Source of the DNA: Leguminivora glycinivorella
Lineage: Eukaryota; Arthropoda; Insecta; Lepidoptera; Tortricidae
Length of the DNA stretch: 64,000 nucleotides
NCBI RefSeq assembly: GCF_023078275.1
Contig: NC_062990.1
Coordinates: forward strand, 141,501 to 205,500
Reading direction: 5' to 3'
This document shows positions 1-11,345 of the stretch, in pieces; the stretch's first letter is position 1, and each line of letters begins with the position of its first letter. Below the pieces are notes generated by a model, which worked only from the letters and a program-made list of their open reading frames with translations, was not told where the DNA came from and made no database searches. The translations under genes were made by a program, and so were the position numbers.

Positions 1-246
1 AATAAATATTATAGGACATTCTTACACAGATTGACTGAGGCCCACGGTAAGCTCAAGAAGGCTTGTGTTGTGGGTACACAGACAACGATATATATAATAT
101 ATAAATACTTATATACATAGAAAACATCCATGACTCAGGAACAAATATCTGTGCTCATCACACAAATAAATGCCCTTACCTGAATTCGAACCCGGGACCG
201 CGGCGTAGCAGACAGGGTCACTACCGACTGCGCCAGACCGGTCGTC
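1..246 (-). mobile_element. tRNA-headed SINE (family 1), cut by the window edge
   Basis: Read on the minus strand, the element begins with a tRNA-like head (A-box-like GGCGCAGTCGGTAG, B-box-like GGTTCGAATTC at about 181-230). The body continues through ATTTGTGTGATGAGCACAG and ends in an AT-rich tail at the window edge. The same body recurs at 15300-15572, 24161-24418 and 59860-59992, so the family call rests on internal repetition. Such SINEs are copied by LINE machinery and encode nothing. Confidence 0.85.
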
Positions 247-460
247 CAACTACTTAAGTACTGTTAAAGGTTCCCACTTACCTACCTTGCCTGATATTGC
301 TACTGCAAAATTAGATTCAGACACCTATTTTGTAGAGAACTAGCTTTTTAAAGCCAGGCAATGTTAGGAAGGGTAGCCCCGTAGGCAAAGTTGGAGCACT
401 TGATAGTACATCTGTGATACGCTATTCAGCAACTTATTTTTAAATTAAAGGAAAAATTCA

Positions 461-545
461 CACCTCCGGCAGGACTCGAACCTGCGACCAACGGCTTTGC
501 CGGAGCAGTCGCTATGACCTACTTAGCCACGGAGGCCTGCGAATT
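461..545 (-). mobile_element. tRNA-like SINE head (family 2)
   Basis: The minus strand reads GGCCTCCGTGGCTAAGTAGG, then a B box close to GGTTCGAGTCC, followed by a body rather than a proper acceptor stem. A related, more decayed copy lies at 23027-23130. It is called SINE-derived and not a working tRNA because the acceptor arms do not pair. Confidence 0.55.
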
Positions 546-582
546 TTTTGATTCCTTCTCTCAACTTCCAAAAGCCTTAGTA

Positions 583-709
583 CGTTTTCACATTATCCGA
601 TCCGATATCGGATGTCGGAAGGATTTTAAAGGCAAAAATTTAAGATGGCGACTTAAATGTATGGGATATCGGTCCTACGTCCGATATCGGATCGGATAAT
701 GTGAAAACG
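583..709. repeat. MITE-like hairpin with 30-bp perfect arms
   Basis: The left arm starts CGTTTTCACATTATCCGATC and the right arm is its exact reverse complement, ending GTGAAAACG at 709. The arms include the palindrome CCGATATCGG. The 127-bp unit looks like a small fold-back transposon. No target duplication was certain. Confidence 0.7.
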
Positions 710-746
710 CACTTAGAGTGGCGGTGGGTTCCTTTAATTTAAAAAT

Positions 747-1282
747 GTTTGGTATCGCTTGCAGACGTTTCTGCATGATAAAAGACAAAGTATTCCAAAA
801 GTCTACAACTCTTGGTAGAGGGTCAGGACGGCTTTGTTGATGAACAGTCGAGAAATTTAATATGAATAATGTTGTTTTTAATTCGAGATTATGGAGGAGT
901 GGTGTCCCTTTGTTTCTCCTTTAATTTTGACTTCTTATTTTTGCTGAAACTAAATGATGTACAGGGTGTTTGGCTTAATGAGCTAGGGGAGAAAAATCAG
1001 AAAGATAGTAGCAAAATTGCTATATTTGTTGAAATATAAATCAAAAATAAATATAAGTAAAGTATAACAATCCGGTAGTCCGGTATCCGGTAACAAAATC
1101 ATTCTGTACTACAAGTTTGAATACGTTTGAATCGATTTTGATAAGACATTCTTAGGAGACATTGTTAAAAACCTACTTTAGAAAGAATAAAACATTACAT
1201 CCGAATCGGTTTATCCATTAGAGAGTTGCAATGCAACATAAAAACAGACCAACATTGGCGTAAAATCATCATAAATTGAGAT
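747..1282. other. AT-rich DNA, nothing assignable
   Basis: No credible coding frame is present. An ACAGGGTGT-type terminus near 960 resembles the ends of dispersed insect elements but is too short to classify. Confidence 0.5.
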
Positions 1283-1482
1283 TCTTATTATTATTAAGAA
1301 CTTAAGGTACTTATTATTCCACTGCTGGGCAAGGGCCTCCCTCAAATTCCTCCACGTAACCTTATCCCCTGAAGTCTCCCACCAGTCTTCGTCAAAGGCG
1401 TCAAGCTCGTCACGCCATCTCTGGCGAGGTCTACCGCGACGCCTTACAATTTCTGGCGCCCAACGTGTGGCTGTCTTGGCCC
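1283..1482 (-). mobile_element. 5'-truncated LINE: C-terminal tail of reverse transcriptase ORF
   Basis: On the minus strand the piece encodes a basic tail with GRPRQRWRDELD and WRNLREALAQQWN, the C-terminal end typical of endonuclease-reverse transcriptase LINEs. It is flanked by a direct repeat AAATTGAGAT (1273-1282 and 1483-1492), read as the target site duplication. Only about 200 bp of the 3' end inserted. The (TTA)n-rich 3' tail lies at 1285-1297. Confidence 0.75.
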
Positions 1483-1492
1483 AAATTGAGAT

Positions 1493-2095
1493 ACATACAT
1501 ATAATAAAAAAATATTAAAGAATTTGTTAATTTTATATGTCATGTCCAAACCTATTACATATAAGTCTTATAATGTTAGCAACCCAAAGATAAAGGCTGA
1601 CCACTGGCTAAATCTGTTTGTAACTCGGTTAAACGTACCAACGGCCAACCAACAAAGTTGCGTAACTCAATAACGGGCAACTTGACCAACTACTGAATAT
1701 TACAAATTGGACGAGATTTACAGAATTGGTCTTCAGAAACCAGTATAAATATATATCTCGAGATAATTACATAAATATGCATTGAAAACTTATCTAAATA
1801 AATCAAATTTATCCTTAACTTATGAAATGAAATTGCCTACAATGGCCACAATGTAAAACGAAGTTTTTAAAATTTTCAATCCCAGTTTTACACAAGATGA
1901 TAAATTTCCTATATTGTACCTACTTTCGGAGTCAGAGAATCCTCGAAACGTTTCTGTTAAAGCTGGACTTCTTCCGACTATGGTTTTCGACATTTTCGAT
2001 TGCTAGCGTTAACGTTATGAAAAATGTACCCCAGCAGTTCTCAAAAAGTTTGTACATAGCCACGTCAGCAAATTTTAATTGATCCTATTTTGTTA
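1493..2095. other. AT-rich intergenic DNA, nothing assignable
   Basis: Short frames occur, but none has coding character, a conserved motif or splice-site support. Confidence 0.5.
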
Positions 2096-2097
2096 CC

Positions 2098-2500
2098 AAC
2101 CAAAATCAAAAATCAAAAAATCAAAATCAAAATAATTTATTCAGCAAATAGGCCACAGGGGCACTTTTACACGTCACATGTACATAGGTATTTAAAAAAA
2201 TATTTAAAATTGAGTTGAAATTACAATTGATACTATTATATACTAATTCTAAGTTCTAACTAAAGTTAACTCTATACAATTAATTAGAGATGTAGAAGGT
2301 CTCTAAATGTCGAATTACAACCAAGAACTACACTAAATTTTAATATAAAAAGTACAAATACAAAAAAAAAAAAAAAGTCTAAAATTACTTTAGAGGTGCA
2401 AATGACTCTAAATGTCAAAACTAAAAATAAAATGTATATCTACTTAATCTAATTCTCCTTAGAGATGTATATGGTCTCCATGAGTCAAAATCATATATTT
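2098..2500 (-). mobile_element. LINE 3' UTR remnant with internal repeats
   Basis: The segment opens on the + strand with a run of AAAATCAAAA units followed by ATTTATTCAGCAAATAGGC. This is the reverse complement of a LINE 3' end (AATAAAT plus a simple tail). Within it a module around CTCTAAATGTC recurs near 2300, 2405 and 2480, as diverged tandem copies. A sister 3' end starts at 3419. Confidence 0.5.
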
Positions 2501-3418
2501 AAAATATTCACTAAAAGAAAGGAAACAAACGACAACCGAACAAAGTGTCCTAATTTAATAAAAATTAGAATTAAAGTTACTAAGTTATAACAGCCCCAGT
2601 AAGCTTAAACAGACCGGTCTTCACAGACGGCACCCGTTCACGAGTATGACGCATATCAACATTTAGTGATATAAGTCGACGTTTGTAAGATATATACCTC
2701 TACAGGATAATTGTTATAATTAAGAAAATATAGATACTAGAATTACTAGAGAACCTTGATCACCAAATAAAACTTACTAAAATCTCAATTTATGAAGTAA
2801 ATCTTGGTAACAAAAAGGAAAAAAAAAACAAATTTAACTTTTTCCTTAATTTTTGTACAAACCTTTCGAGAACTGCTGACCCGTGCAATTTTTGGTTCTA
2901 GTAAGTAACCGCTTGAGGGCGCTGTTGAAGTGTTCACTTTTTCCATACAATAAAATGTCATTGTTCGTTATGTTTACGTTATCGAATAACATAATTATTA
3001 AAAATGACAAAAACTCATGGAGCCACAATTTTGGTATACTCGTATTCTTTTATAAATGCGCAAAGATCCGTAACAATCGTTGGCTGGACGAATCCTCCCG
3101 CGTTAATTGTTGCCAACTTTTAACTTGTTATTCCATTACCCCCTCCCCTTTACCCCCCATCGCCCTCTACGTGAGACGCCTGCTGATGCGCCATTATAGA
3201 GGCTATTAGTTATTCAATTAATAATTCATAACCTCTACACCATAGCAACCAGTTAAAATTTCTACTTTTTTGTTCAGAATTAATATGGTTGAAAATTTGA
3301 ATGTGTTTTTTTATGGCTTTTAGGATTCTTCTGTGGTTGTAGGAAGCTACAACGACGGCTTTTTGATCGGAAAAGTCGCTTAGTTGCTTTTATTATTTTG
3401 TAATTCTACTGTAATAAT

Positions 3419-3650
3419 CAATCAATCAATCAATCAAAATATTCTTTATTCAAATAGGCTTACAATAAGCACTTTTAAATTGTCAACAGTGTACAATATT
3501 CATCTTATTCTAAATATCAGAGCAATTTATTGGTGCAATAAACAATATTGTTTTAAAACTACATTGATTTAATAAAATGATATCAATCTAAATTGTATAA
3601 AAAAATACTAGTATAAAAACTTCTAGAATAAATTCTAAATGTCAAAAAAA
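3419..3650 (-). mobile_element. LINE 3' UTR remnant
   Basis: It begins with (TCAA)n and then TATTCTTTATTCAAATAGGC. On the minus strand this is the AATAAAGAATA polyadenylation-like end of a LINE, as at 2098. No coding portion remains. Confidence 0.5.
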
Positions 3651-3739
3651 TTGTGTAAAAATACATTGAATTATCAATATCATCATTAATAAGCTATTGG
3701 GACCGTGCGCGACGACACGCCACGTGACAGGTGACCATT

Positions 3740-3911
3740 ATGGTCAATATTGTCGCCGCTGTTAAGCGAGAAGTAAGTAAAAATTGTGAAAAAATTAATG
3801 AAATCTTGTGTTATTTTACTATATTAGACAATTTTGGACGACGGTGGTTACAACATTATCGTCAATAACATTAAAATTGTTGTTTTCAGTGAGAAATTAA
3901 CAAACTGGTGA
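3740..3911 (+). CDS. Possible small two-exon gene, 38 codons
   Basis: An ATG at 3740 opens 11 codons (MVNIVAAVKRE) that run exactly into a consensus donor GTAAGT at 3773. A T-rich tract ends in TTAG at 3827. From 3828 the frame continues in phase for 27 codons (starting TILDDGGYNIIV) to TGA at 3909-3911. The proposed intron is 55 bp, short but within insect range. I do not recognise the peptide. It could be a real small protein, a remnant of an old gene, or chance. No promoter or conserved domain supports it. Confidence 0.25.
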
Positions 3912-3917
3912 CTAAAA

Positions 3918-4052
3918 CGGAGTTTCGTGCCATCGCTCACGAAATCATTTTCCAACCTAAGACGATGAATAAAGACAAGAAATTGGTGCTAGCTGGGCAT
4001 TTTATAGAGATTGAAGACTTTTTTACACCATTTGTACCTATGTGCAATAAAG
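3918..4052 (+). other. Unrecognised 3' coding-like frame with polyadenylation signal
   Basis: A frame from about 3900 to TAA at 4050-4052 reads like protein: EFRAIAHEIIFQPKTMNKD, then GHFIEIEDFFTPFVPMCNKV. An internal ATG sits near 3965. AATAAA overlaps the end at about 4043, as at the 3' end of a transcript. It may be the last exon of the gene proposed at 3740, if an acceptor just after GTGAG is used, or a processed pseudogene fragment. Confidence 0.25.
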
Positions 4053-4079
4053 TATAAATAAATCATTGGCTTTTGAAAT

Positions 4080-4870
4080 AGTTGATCAGTTCACTACTAT
4101 CCTGTCATTTTCATAGGCTAACTATAGGTATTATATAAGTATCATTGCAGGGTACAGAGTTTATTGTAAAATAAAAACAAACTAGCTATAATAACGTTTA
4201 ATTATAATATACATTACATAAACTTGTTTCATTTACTTGAAAATATTGGAGGTTTACCAGATATCACATCAAATACAATCATGAATGCGATGGAATAAGT
4301 TCTCAGGAATTTTATTTAAAATGTGATAAGCCTTCAGTGGATGGACTGCTTCTGCTTCTATTGTTCTCGTGCTCCTTCTTTCCATTGAAACCTCGATATT
4401 TACGCATTTTCGTCAATCCGTTTCGATTTGTAAATAGGAGCACAGATGAGGAAACAAATAAAATTATTTCCGAACATAACTGGGATTGGCTTCCACGTCG
4501 GCTTTTCTACCTCCAATAAAATTTGCACTATAAATTCACCGTAAATTCAATACTTGTATCAAATGATTACACACTTTAAGTAAAACTTTAGAGATTGGAC
4601 GACACTTTTCTTTCACTTCACTTAAACGGTGGTTTCGTTTCCACCACGGTCTTGGAAATAGCTAGAATTTAGTCGCTACTTTTCTTGGAGTTATTACAAT
4701 TCGCCATAACAAATTTTACTGGGCCCGTATTAAATTTATCTCAAAAACGACATGAAAATGTTTACTGCAATATGGATTTGACAGCGCAAGTCAGCGACTA
4801 AGATGTAAATTTTGGCCGTAGTGAGCGCTGTGATCGTTTTAGCTACCCCCTCCACCCGCTTTGCACCCTG
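4080..4870. other. AT-rich intergenic DNA, nothing firm
   Basis: There is a minus-strand frame near 4320-4410 with a basic, serine-rich peptide (NNRSRSSPSTEG), but it is only about 31 codons. No splice or homology support is visible. Confidence 0.4.
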
Positions 4871-4879
4871 CCAATATAA

Positions 4880-6490
4880 TTAATGGTTTTCAGCAATACT
4901 TGTATCCCACAGTGTTTCATCATTCATGTAGTCTTGTGTGCTATAGTAGGCTTTAGAGATCAGTATACGCTTTACATAATGTTTAAATCGATTAAAAGAC
5001 AGTTCAGTGATGGCATTAGGAAGTTTGTTATAAAATCTTACACAATTACCCATGAATGATTTTTTAATTTTATGGAGCCGAGTGAAGGGCACTGCAAGCT
5101 TATGCTTATTTCTAGTGTTTATATTATGTACATCACAGTTTTTCTTAAATTTACAAATGTTTTTATGTACATACATAATATTCTCATAAATATATTGACA
5201 ATGCACTGTCATTATATTAATGTCCTTAAACTTATCTCTAAGTGAGTCTCTATGGTTCATTTTGTATATTGCTCGAATAGCCCTCTTCTGCAGAACAAAT
5301 ATGGTATTTATCTCTGAAGCACTGCCCCATAGTAAAATACCATATGACATAATGCTGTGAAAGTAACTAAAATAAACTAATCGAGCTGTTTCCACGTCTG
5401 TTAACTGACGGATCTTGCTCACTGCAAATGCTGCAGACCTCAGTCTATTCGAGAGGGTAGCAATATGGGGACCCCACTGAAGTTTAGAATCTAAAGTTAT
5501 GCCAAGAAAAACTTTACTATCTACCAGTTCCAATTCCTCATCCTTCACAACGACACTTGCTTGTTCATTTTTAGCATTACTCGTTACAAACTTAATACAT
5601 TTAGTCTTTTTCTCATTTAACAATAAGTTATTAACACTAAACCAATTAACTACTTCGGAAATAGCATTGTTTACATTTTCACAAGTTTGTTGCTGACGTT
5701 TGACTTTGAAAATAAGGGAAGTATCATCTGCAAACAATACTATATCATGGTGGGTCTTTACAAGATATGGCAGGTCATTAATGTAGATAAGGAACAGGAA
5801 AGGCCCCAATATTGATCCCTGCGGTACACCCATAGAGACTAGTGACCCCGGTGAGCGCTGTCCATTCACGTCGACCCTTTGTATTCTATCGTGTAAGTAA
5901 GATATGACTAAATTCAGTGCCGATCCTCTCACTCCATAGTAGTGCAATTTCCTGATCAGTGTTTCATGACAGACGCAATCGAAAGCCTTAGATAAATCAC
6001 AGAAGATACCCAAGGCATCCTGTGACTCCTCCCAGGCATCGAAAATCTGTTTGATTAGCTCAACACTAGCGTCGGTTGTTGAGCGACCCCGTGTAAAACC
6101 AAATTGTTTATTGTGCATTAGATTATTGATGTTAAAATGTTGCAATAGCTGAAATAACACTAACTTTTCAAAAATTTTGCTGAATGTCGGTAACACTGAT
6201 ATCGGTCTAAAATTAGTGGGGTCGGATGTGCTACCAGATTTAAATAATGGAATGACTTTACTGTGTTTCATAAGATCAGGAAACTCACCACAATCAACAC
6301 TGTTATTAAAGATAACTACCAAGTCAGGCGCTACAATTTCTATTAAAGATTTAACACCATGGACAGAGACTCCCCAAAGGTCACAAGTTTTTTTAACATT
6401 AATTGATTGAAATGCCTTAATTATATCTGAGGTACTAACATGTTCAAATACAAGGTCTCTACTACATTCTGTGACATTATCTTCTAACAA
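4880..6490 (-). CDS. Non-LTR retrotransposon reverse transcriptase, 5'-truncated
   Basis: This is a single open frame of 536 codons on the minus strand. Reverse-transcriptase motifs appear in order: FRPISVLPTFSKIFEKL and NKQFGFTRGRSTTD (fingers), CDLSKAFDCV (palm A, catalytic Asp), GVPQGSILGPFLFLIYINDL (motif B), and LFADDTSL (motif C, FADD). A thumb and connection region follows, ending with a basic tail. The endonuclease domain that precedes the RT in jockey/CR1-type LINEs is absent. In-frame stops lie just upstream of 6490, so the copy is 5'-truncated. The lack of stops or shifts suggests a fairly young insertion. It is likely inactive without the endonuclease and ORF1. The exact clade (jockey or CR1 group) is not settled. 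Confidence 0.9.
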   Translation of the reverse strand: MLEDNVTECSRDLVFEHVSTSDIIKAFQSINVKKTCDLWGVSVHGVKSLIEIVAPDLVVIFNNSVDCGEFPDLMKHSKVIPLFKSGSTSDPTNFRPISVLPTFSKIFEKLVLFQLLQHFNINNLMHNKQFGFTRGRSTTDASVELIKQIFDAWEESQDALGIFCDLSKAFDCVCHETLIRKLHYYGVRGSALNLVISYLHDRIQRVDVNGQRSPGSLVSMGVPQGSILGPFLFLIYINDLPYLVKTHHDIVLFADDTSLIFKVKRQQQTCENVNNAISEVVNWFSVNNLLLNEKKTKCIKFVTSNAKNEQASVVVKDEELELVDSKVFLGITLDSKLQWGPHIATLSNRLRSAAFAVSKIRQLTDVETARLVYFSYFHSIMSYGILLWGSASEINTIFVLQKRAIRAIYKMNHRDSLRDKFKDINIMTVHCQYIYENIMYVHKNICKFKKNCDVHNINTRNKHKLAVPFTRLHKIKKSFMGNCVRFYNKLPNAITELSFNRFKHYVKRILISKAYYSTQDYMNDETLWDTSIAENH

Positions 6491-6529
6491 TGTAACGGCA
6501 GATGCAGGTGATGAATTTAAGTACTATGT

Positions 6530-8380
6530 ACTTACCTGCGAGCTGCGCTTGCACCGCTTGACGCTCCTAGCAACCACACTTCTATTGAACTTGTTTTGCA
6601 TGTGTTTTGTTCTACCTACACACCACTTTTATTATGTTATAATTATATTAAATCTTTATGTTTTTGTTATAGCAACTTACTAGCGCGGCACGAAACGATC
6701 ATTAAGTTTAAAAAGTGTTTTGCTCACGAAACTATTTGTAAATATTTGTTATTTTTTTTTCTCAAATAAGTGAATTATTGTTATTCTTTTGAGAAATAAA
6801 GATCTTTAAACCGAAGTGCCTAGTTGTGGAAACTGGTATATCAGTGAAGAACTAGAAGAATAGATTTGTAGTAGAGGAATAAAAGCTATTGTTATGTACT
6901 ATTTTATTAAAATAACTGTTAAATATTTCGGTGCCAAAAAGGGGCTTCGAAAACAGTTTTTATATTTTAGATAAAGCTGAAGGATTAGAAGCCTATTGTT
7001 AAAATATTAATAATCTTTTCAAAGTCTGATTTTAATTCTATAAAGACTAAAGACGACATGAAAGGTGACTTTAAGACTCGGGTTTGAATCTATAGTCAAC
7101 TTTAGCTTTTTAAACAATATCTATATAGGACTTACAATCTTCACACTAAGAATTGCACCTATTAAATACTATCATGGTGTATTCGCACCACAAATAGAAC
7201 AAGGATATGTACTGCTATAACTCGAGCCACCAGCATGTGCATACGAGGCACACGTCACAAATTCAAACCTGCAGCGAAACTTTTGGCTTTTGATAACGGA
7301 GCAGCCATTCCCAACTCTAACTGATGCGAAGATGTGAATTATTTGTTTTGTTTTTATTATCTGTTTACTCTATTATCAGTAGTTTTTATAAATAAAGTAT
7401 TGAAATATGGAAAAAAAAATTAAATACTATCATAACTATATTAATGATGCCTACAAATTTATTATTTTCAAAATTTGTATGTGTATATCATGATATTAAA
7501 ATAAAGAAGCATGTCATTTGTTCTTATGAAAAATAAAAACACGCAAAAATATTTGGGAAAATATGATTTTGGCTACTTCCAGGCTGCGAAACAGCGCCAT
7601 CTAGTTTTAAGCCTTTTTACGCTTTGTCTGTCCCGGTATTACACAGTCCTTGGGTGCGGTGCGGTGAACCAATTTCAATCGTAACTTATTAACATCATGC
7701 TTTCTTTATGTGTCATAAAATTAAACATCACATAGGGCCATTTGCATCTATCACATTTGACAGACACACCATCGTCACGCAGCAGACGTCTATGGAACTT
7801 CCCATACAATAAAATTTAACAAACGCTTTAACGGTGACAGACGGTTTGATGCAACCGGCCCTTAGACGTTTACTGTGACAAGGATCCAGACTTGTAGTTG
7901 ACTGTACATGCGAAATACAATGAACGTTGTGCGTTAAATCTTCAATCACAAAGAAAATCGTCAAGATCATACGAGGCAGTTAAAAACCTTTTTAAAATGA
8001 ATTTGAATCAGAAGTTTATTCTCGAGCACTAAAGTATTTGGCCCTTTTATTAGTATAGGACATTTTCATCATCAGTTTTTAAAATCGACGTACATTAAGT
8101 TTGTTATTTTTGATGCGTTGGCAACAACCACTGCCGTTTTCAACGTTAAATGGTTCATAACATTTTATCGATATAATTTATTCGCTCGTATAGTACCCAA
8201 TGCAGTAAATAGTGAGTCACCTGCAATAATATCTTGCATAATAACGAAGGTTGCAAAAATATATGACGACACTTATAGCTCTGCAAATCATATAAGTAGT
8301 CAGATGTTTTTGAGAGAAAAAAAAATCATTCTTAAAAGATTATTTATTTATTTATTTAAAAACATATTTCAATGACATTA
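6530..8380. other. Intergenic DNA, nothing assignable
   Basis: AATAAA-like sites occur near 6790 and 7395, but no frame ends at them. I see no motif, tRNA or long repeat. Confidence 0.45.
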
Positions 8381-8449
8381 CAGATAAATCCAATGCGTCA
8401 TGAAATTAATTTCGATAGGGAACTAATTTGACAACTCATTTTCCATATG

Positions 8450-8735
8450 AATGCAGTCCTGTACATACGTACAGGACTGCATGTCATATGACAAACTTAC
8501 ATAAACTAACGCCCGTATTTCTAAAAAAGGTAGGCAGAGTAAATAAAACTGCTCAAGTTTCAGTAAGCAATTAAACGGTTGAAAGAAAACGGTATCTTGA
8601 TATTGCAGTTCCAGGTTGCTAACCCATCGACCACAATTGAGCCCACAACCCACAGTCGATTTTTGCAATACCCTTAGGAAGAAAAGGGGTTGGAAAGTTC
8701 TGAATCCGTCACACACACAGGTCAAAGGTTTTTTT
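8450..8735 (+). repeat. Dispersed repeat (GGTAGGCAGAG family), diverged copy
   Basis: This shares an ordered block with 42593-42850 and 48902-49068: GGTAGGCAGAGTAAAT, then CTCAAGTTTCAGT, a GAAAGAAAACG stretch, CCACAGTCGA, and GGAAGAAAAGGGG. All three copies are in the same orientation. The family is non-coding and of unknown class. This copy also begins with a small hairpin (TGTACATACGTACA near 8460). Confidence 0.6.
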
Positions 8736-8862
8736 ATACAATCACTTGTCTCAAACTAGTGTGTCTTCATAATCTAAAAACCTAACCTATATAATTAGAA
8801 ACACCAAACTGTTCAAACCTAGTCACTAAAACCCCCCTTTCTATTCAACCTCAGCAGACCCC

Positions 8863-8956
8863 CCCCCCCCCCCCCCAACATGCCCTCCAGCATCCCGTTA
8901 TCTCTCTTTAAGAGCCTACGTCCTTTGCATTGCTAATAATAACATCGGTTGTTTCG
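8863..8956. repeat. Poly-C run and 70-bp dispersed repeat
   Basis: A run of about 17 C residues (8861-8877) precedes a segment, TTTAAGAGCCTACGTCCTTT to CATTGCTAATAAT. That segment recurs at 9440-9485 and 10395-10440. Confidence 0.5.
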
Positions 8957-9408
8957 TCTGACAATATTTGTCTTGCTAATTGATCCATCTTGTACCCTAT
9001 TTCAGTGGAATACAGTTCATTGTTGCGGTTATGAAAAGATGCCAAACTAATTATGACTGGTAAAATGTGACCTTCGTAAGTTCATACGCAAATCATAAGG
9101 GAGTTGAAGATTTGATTCCTTTGTAAATAATTATAGTTTTTGTAAACAAATTTATGATTGTAAAATCTTGATGATCAGTACCTTTAAGAATTATGTGTAA
9201 ATTGTGTAATAAATTTGAAATCAATAAAAAAGTTCTTCCATTATTTCAAATGTTTATGACAAAAATAATCTTAATCATACTAGAAAAGCCTGGTCTTAAA
9301 ATCCACATTTTTTTTTTGGAATCATGATAGAACTCATTTCCTAAGCAATATTATCATTCCTTTCCTACTTGAAATTTGGCTGCTTCACTATGGTAAATCA
9401 ACTAATAT

Positions 9409-9490
9409 ATATGCGGGAGTTATAAAACCTCCATCCGGTCCCTTATCCCTCTTTAAGAGCCGCGTCCTTTGCATTGCTAATAATATACGG
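9409..9490. repeat. 85-bp dispersed repeat, copy a
   Basis: It runs from ATATATGCGGGAGTTATAAA to CATTGCTAATAAT and is repeated in the same orientation at 10358-10440, 949 bp downstream. The pair could be ends of an unrecognised element, but no terminal structure or target duplication was visible. Confidence 0.5.
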
Positions 9491-9608
9491 ATACCAGATA
9501 TATCAGAACTCCTGAGGTGGTCAATAATATCGAAACACGTGCGCCAGTGATGAAAATCAAAGAGATGAATAGGAAGATAACCTTAATTATAACCCGGCAA
9601 CCATCAAA

Positions 9609-9720
9609 TCAACAGTAAACAGGCATCTTCTGGGCGAGCTCAATCCATCGTAGGCCACGTTTTTGCCTTTGGCTACCCTGTGGCCAAGAGTAAGCCCATT
9701 TATAATAATAAAAAGAAAAA
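9609..9720 (-). mobile_element. Small LINE-like fragment
   Basis: The minus strand encodes SQRQKRGLRWIELAQKMPV, a peptide I associate with degraded insect LINE copies. The frame is not continued upstream. The assignment is tentative. Confidence 0.35.
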
Positions 9721-9949
9721 ATATTGTAAAGTAATTTGGCAGTCCCTCGTTGGGCGCCAATTTTGTTAGGTACCATAATTAATATCCATTTTTCTTGAGA
9801 CGTCAATAATATTTTTTCTGACCTTCTTAATACAAATAAACTCACACCAGTGTTGCCAAAAGGAGAAGGAAAAACACATGATCAAGTTGTAGTGCCACTT
9901 TTAGTAATATATTTAAAGTTAAGAAATTGTGATTATTGTAGTGACAAGT

Positions 9950-10300
9950 TGTTAGTTGATCACCCTCAACATAATTTAACCAGTAACGCGGGAAAGGGGA
10001 TGGTGAACTTCTTAACACGGGATCTTATTTTATGCATGTATATGCAGAATAGTGTAGTATTAAAAAATGATTTAAAGTTTTTGCCCAGAACGTGCAAGTT
10101 GTGGAATGAACTACCTTCTGAGGTGTTCCCCCTGCGCTATGACATGGGGTTCTTCAAGCAGGTATTTAACTATTTAGGGTTCTCAACGGTCGGCAACGCA
10201 TAAGTGGCTCCCCTGATGTTGTTTATGTCCATGGGCGGCGATGACTGCTTCCCATCAGGCGGCTCGTCTGCTCACTTGCTGCCTATTTCATAAAAGAAAA
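9950..10300 (+). mobile_element. LINE C-terminal fragment and 3' tail
   Basis: The frame holds FLPRTCKLWNELPSEVFP and ends at TAA near 10203. The 3' UTR follows: CCATGGGCGGCGATGACTGC, then CATCAGGCGGCTCGTCTGCT and an A-rich end. The same peptide style and tail recur at 35985-36150 and 36770-36870. Confidence 0.75.
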
Positions 10301-10357
10301 GTACCGATTTAACCAATTGTGCCAATCCTTAAGTTTCATCATTTATAGTTAATCTTC

Positions 10358-10443
10358 TAATATATATGCGGGAGTTATAAAACCTCAGTTCGGTCTCCTA
10401 TCTCTGTTTAAGAGCCGCGTCCTTTGCATTGCTAATAATGAAC
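10358..10443. repeat. 85-bp dispersed repeat, copy b
   Basis: Same block as 9409-9490, with about ten substitutions. Confidence 0.5.
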
Positions 10444-10679
10444 GGTTGTACGCAACGTGCATGCCCGAACTATTGTCAGACAAGTTTTGGTGAGAGAGCT
10501 TTTGACTGGTATATGATGACCTCTACAAAGTTGTATGGAAACGAATTAAAATATCGCGTATTCCGCCGTTTTGAATCTTTTACAGCATTTGTACGTTCAA
10601 GTCAAATCAAATCAAATCAAACCGTTTATTTGCAAGAATACAGTCTTGTTGATGGTATCAAATAATGAAATTGTTGCAA

Positions 10680-10717
10680 TGGTTCTTGATCAACGTTTTA
10701 ACGTTGATCAAGAACCA
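10680..10717. repeat. Near-perfect palindrome, 18-bp arms
   Basis: TGGTTCTTGATCAACGTT is followed after two bases by its exact reverse complement. No host element boundaries are visible. Confidence 0.85.
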
Positions 10718-10936
10718 GCGGCTTCTCTAAAGGTTTTGAAACATAGCTCTATGGTATAAATTATACGTGACATTATAATTTTTAAGGCTGTAAAGTCGTT
10801 AGTGATGGCAGGAGTACAAAATTGTTAACGAACTGGTGGTCGCTTGCAAATGTAAGAAGTGTTTGGAATATTAGCTCGTTATATCGACAACATCAGAAAA
10901 CTACGAGTCTCAGGACCGGGAGAAGTGGTTAGCAGC

Positions 10937-11345
10937 AGCTGGGCCATTTTTTTTTTCAAAGTTCTCCTCCCACTTTTTTTTTGATTTGGAAATTTGTATG
11001 TAGTTTCCACTCAGAATCGCGAGCTCTTTCAATCCTAATAGGAGAAAAAAAATGTCCCAAGGTTTTGTCCCATTCCGTTACCATTTTTTTTCATACAATT
11101 AGTATGGCGGTATGTCCCAAGATTTTTTCCCATTCCGTTACCATTTTTTTTCATACAATTAGTATGGCGGTAACGGAATGGAAAGTTTGAAAAATGTATG
11201 GAATTCTTGGGACATTTCTTTTTCTCTTACTTATCAGGATCGAAAGACCTCGCGATTCTGAGTATGAATCGCGTAAAAAATATCCATGTTACAAAAAAAG
11301 TGGGGTAGATAACTTTGAAACAAAAAAAAAATTGTCCAGCTATGC
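10937..11345. mobile_element. Fold-back MITE with internal 60-bp tandem repeat
   Basis: The ends mirror each other: AGCTGGGCCATTTTTTTT on the left, and the reverse complement of AGCTGGACAATTTTTTTT on the right. Both arms then carry CCCACTTTTTTT, ACTCAGAATCGCGAG and AAATGTCCCAAG in mirrored order. A 60-bp block (11052-11111) is repeated at 11112-11171, so the central loop has grown by tandem duplication. It encodes nothing. Confidence 0.75.

Noticed and set aside
9409..10443. LTR retrotransposon suggested by the 85-bp repeats at 9409 and 10358
   Set aside because: The repeats lack TG...CA ends, a primer site and gag/pol frames, and a third partial copy lies outside at 8884. A dispersed repeat is simpler.
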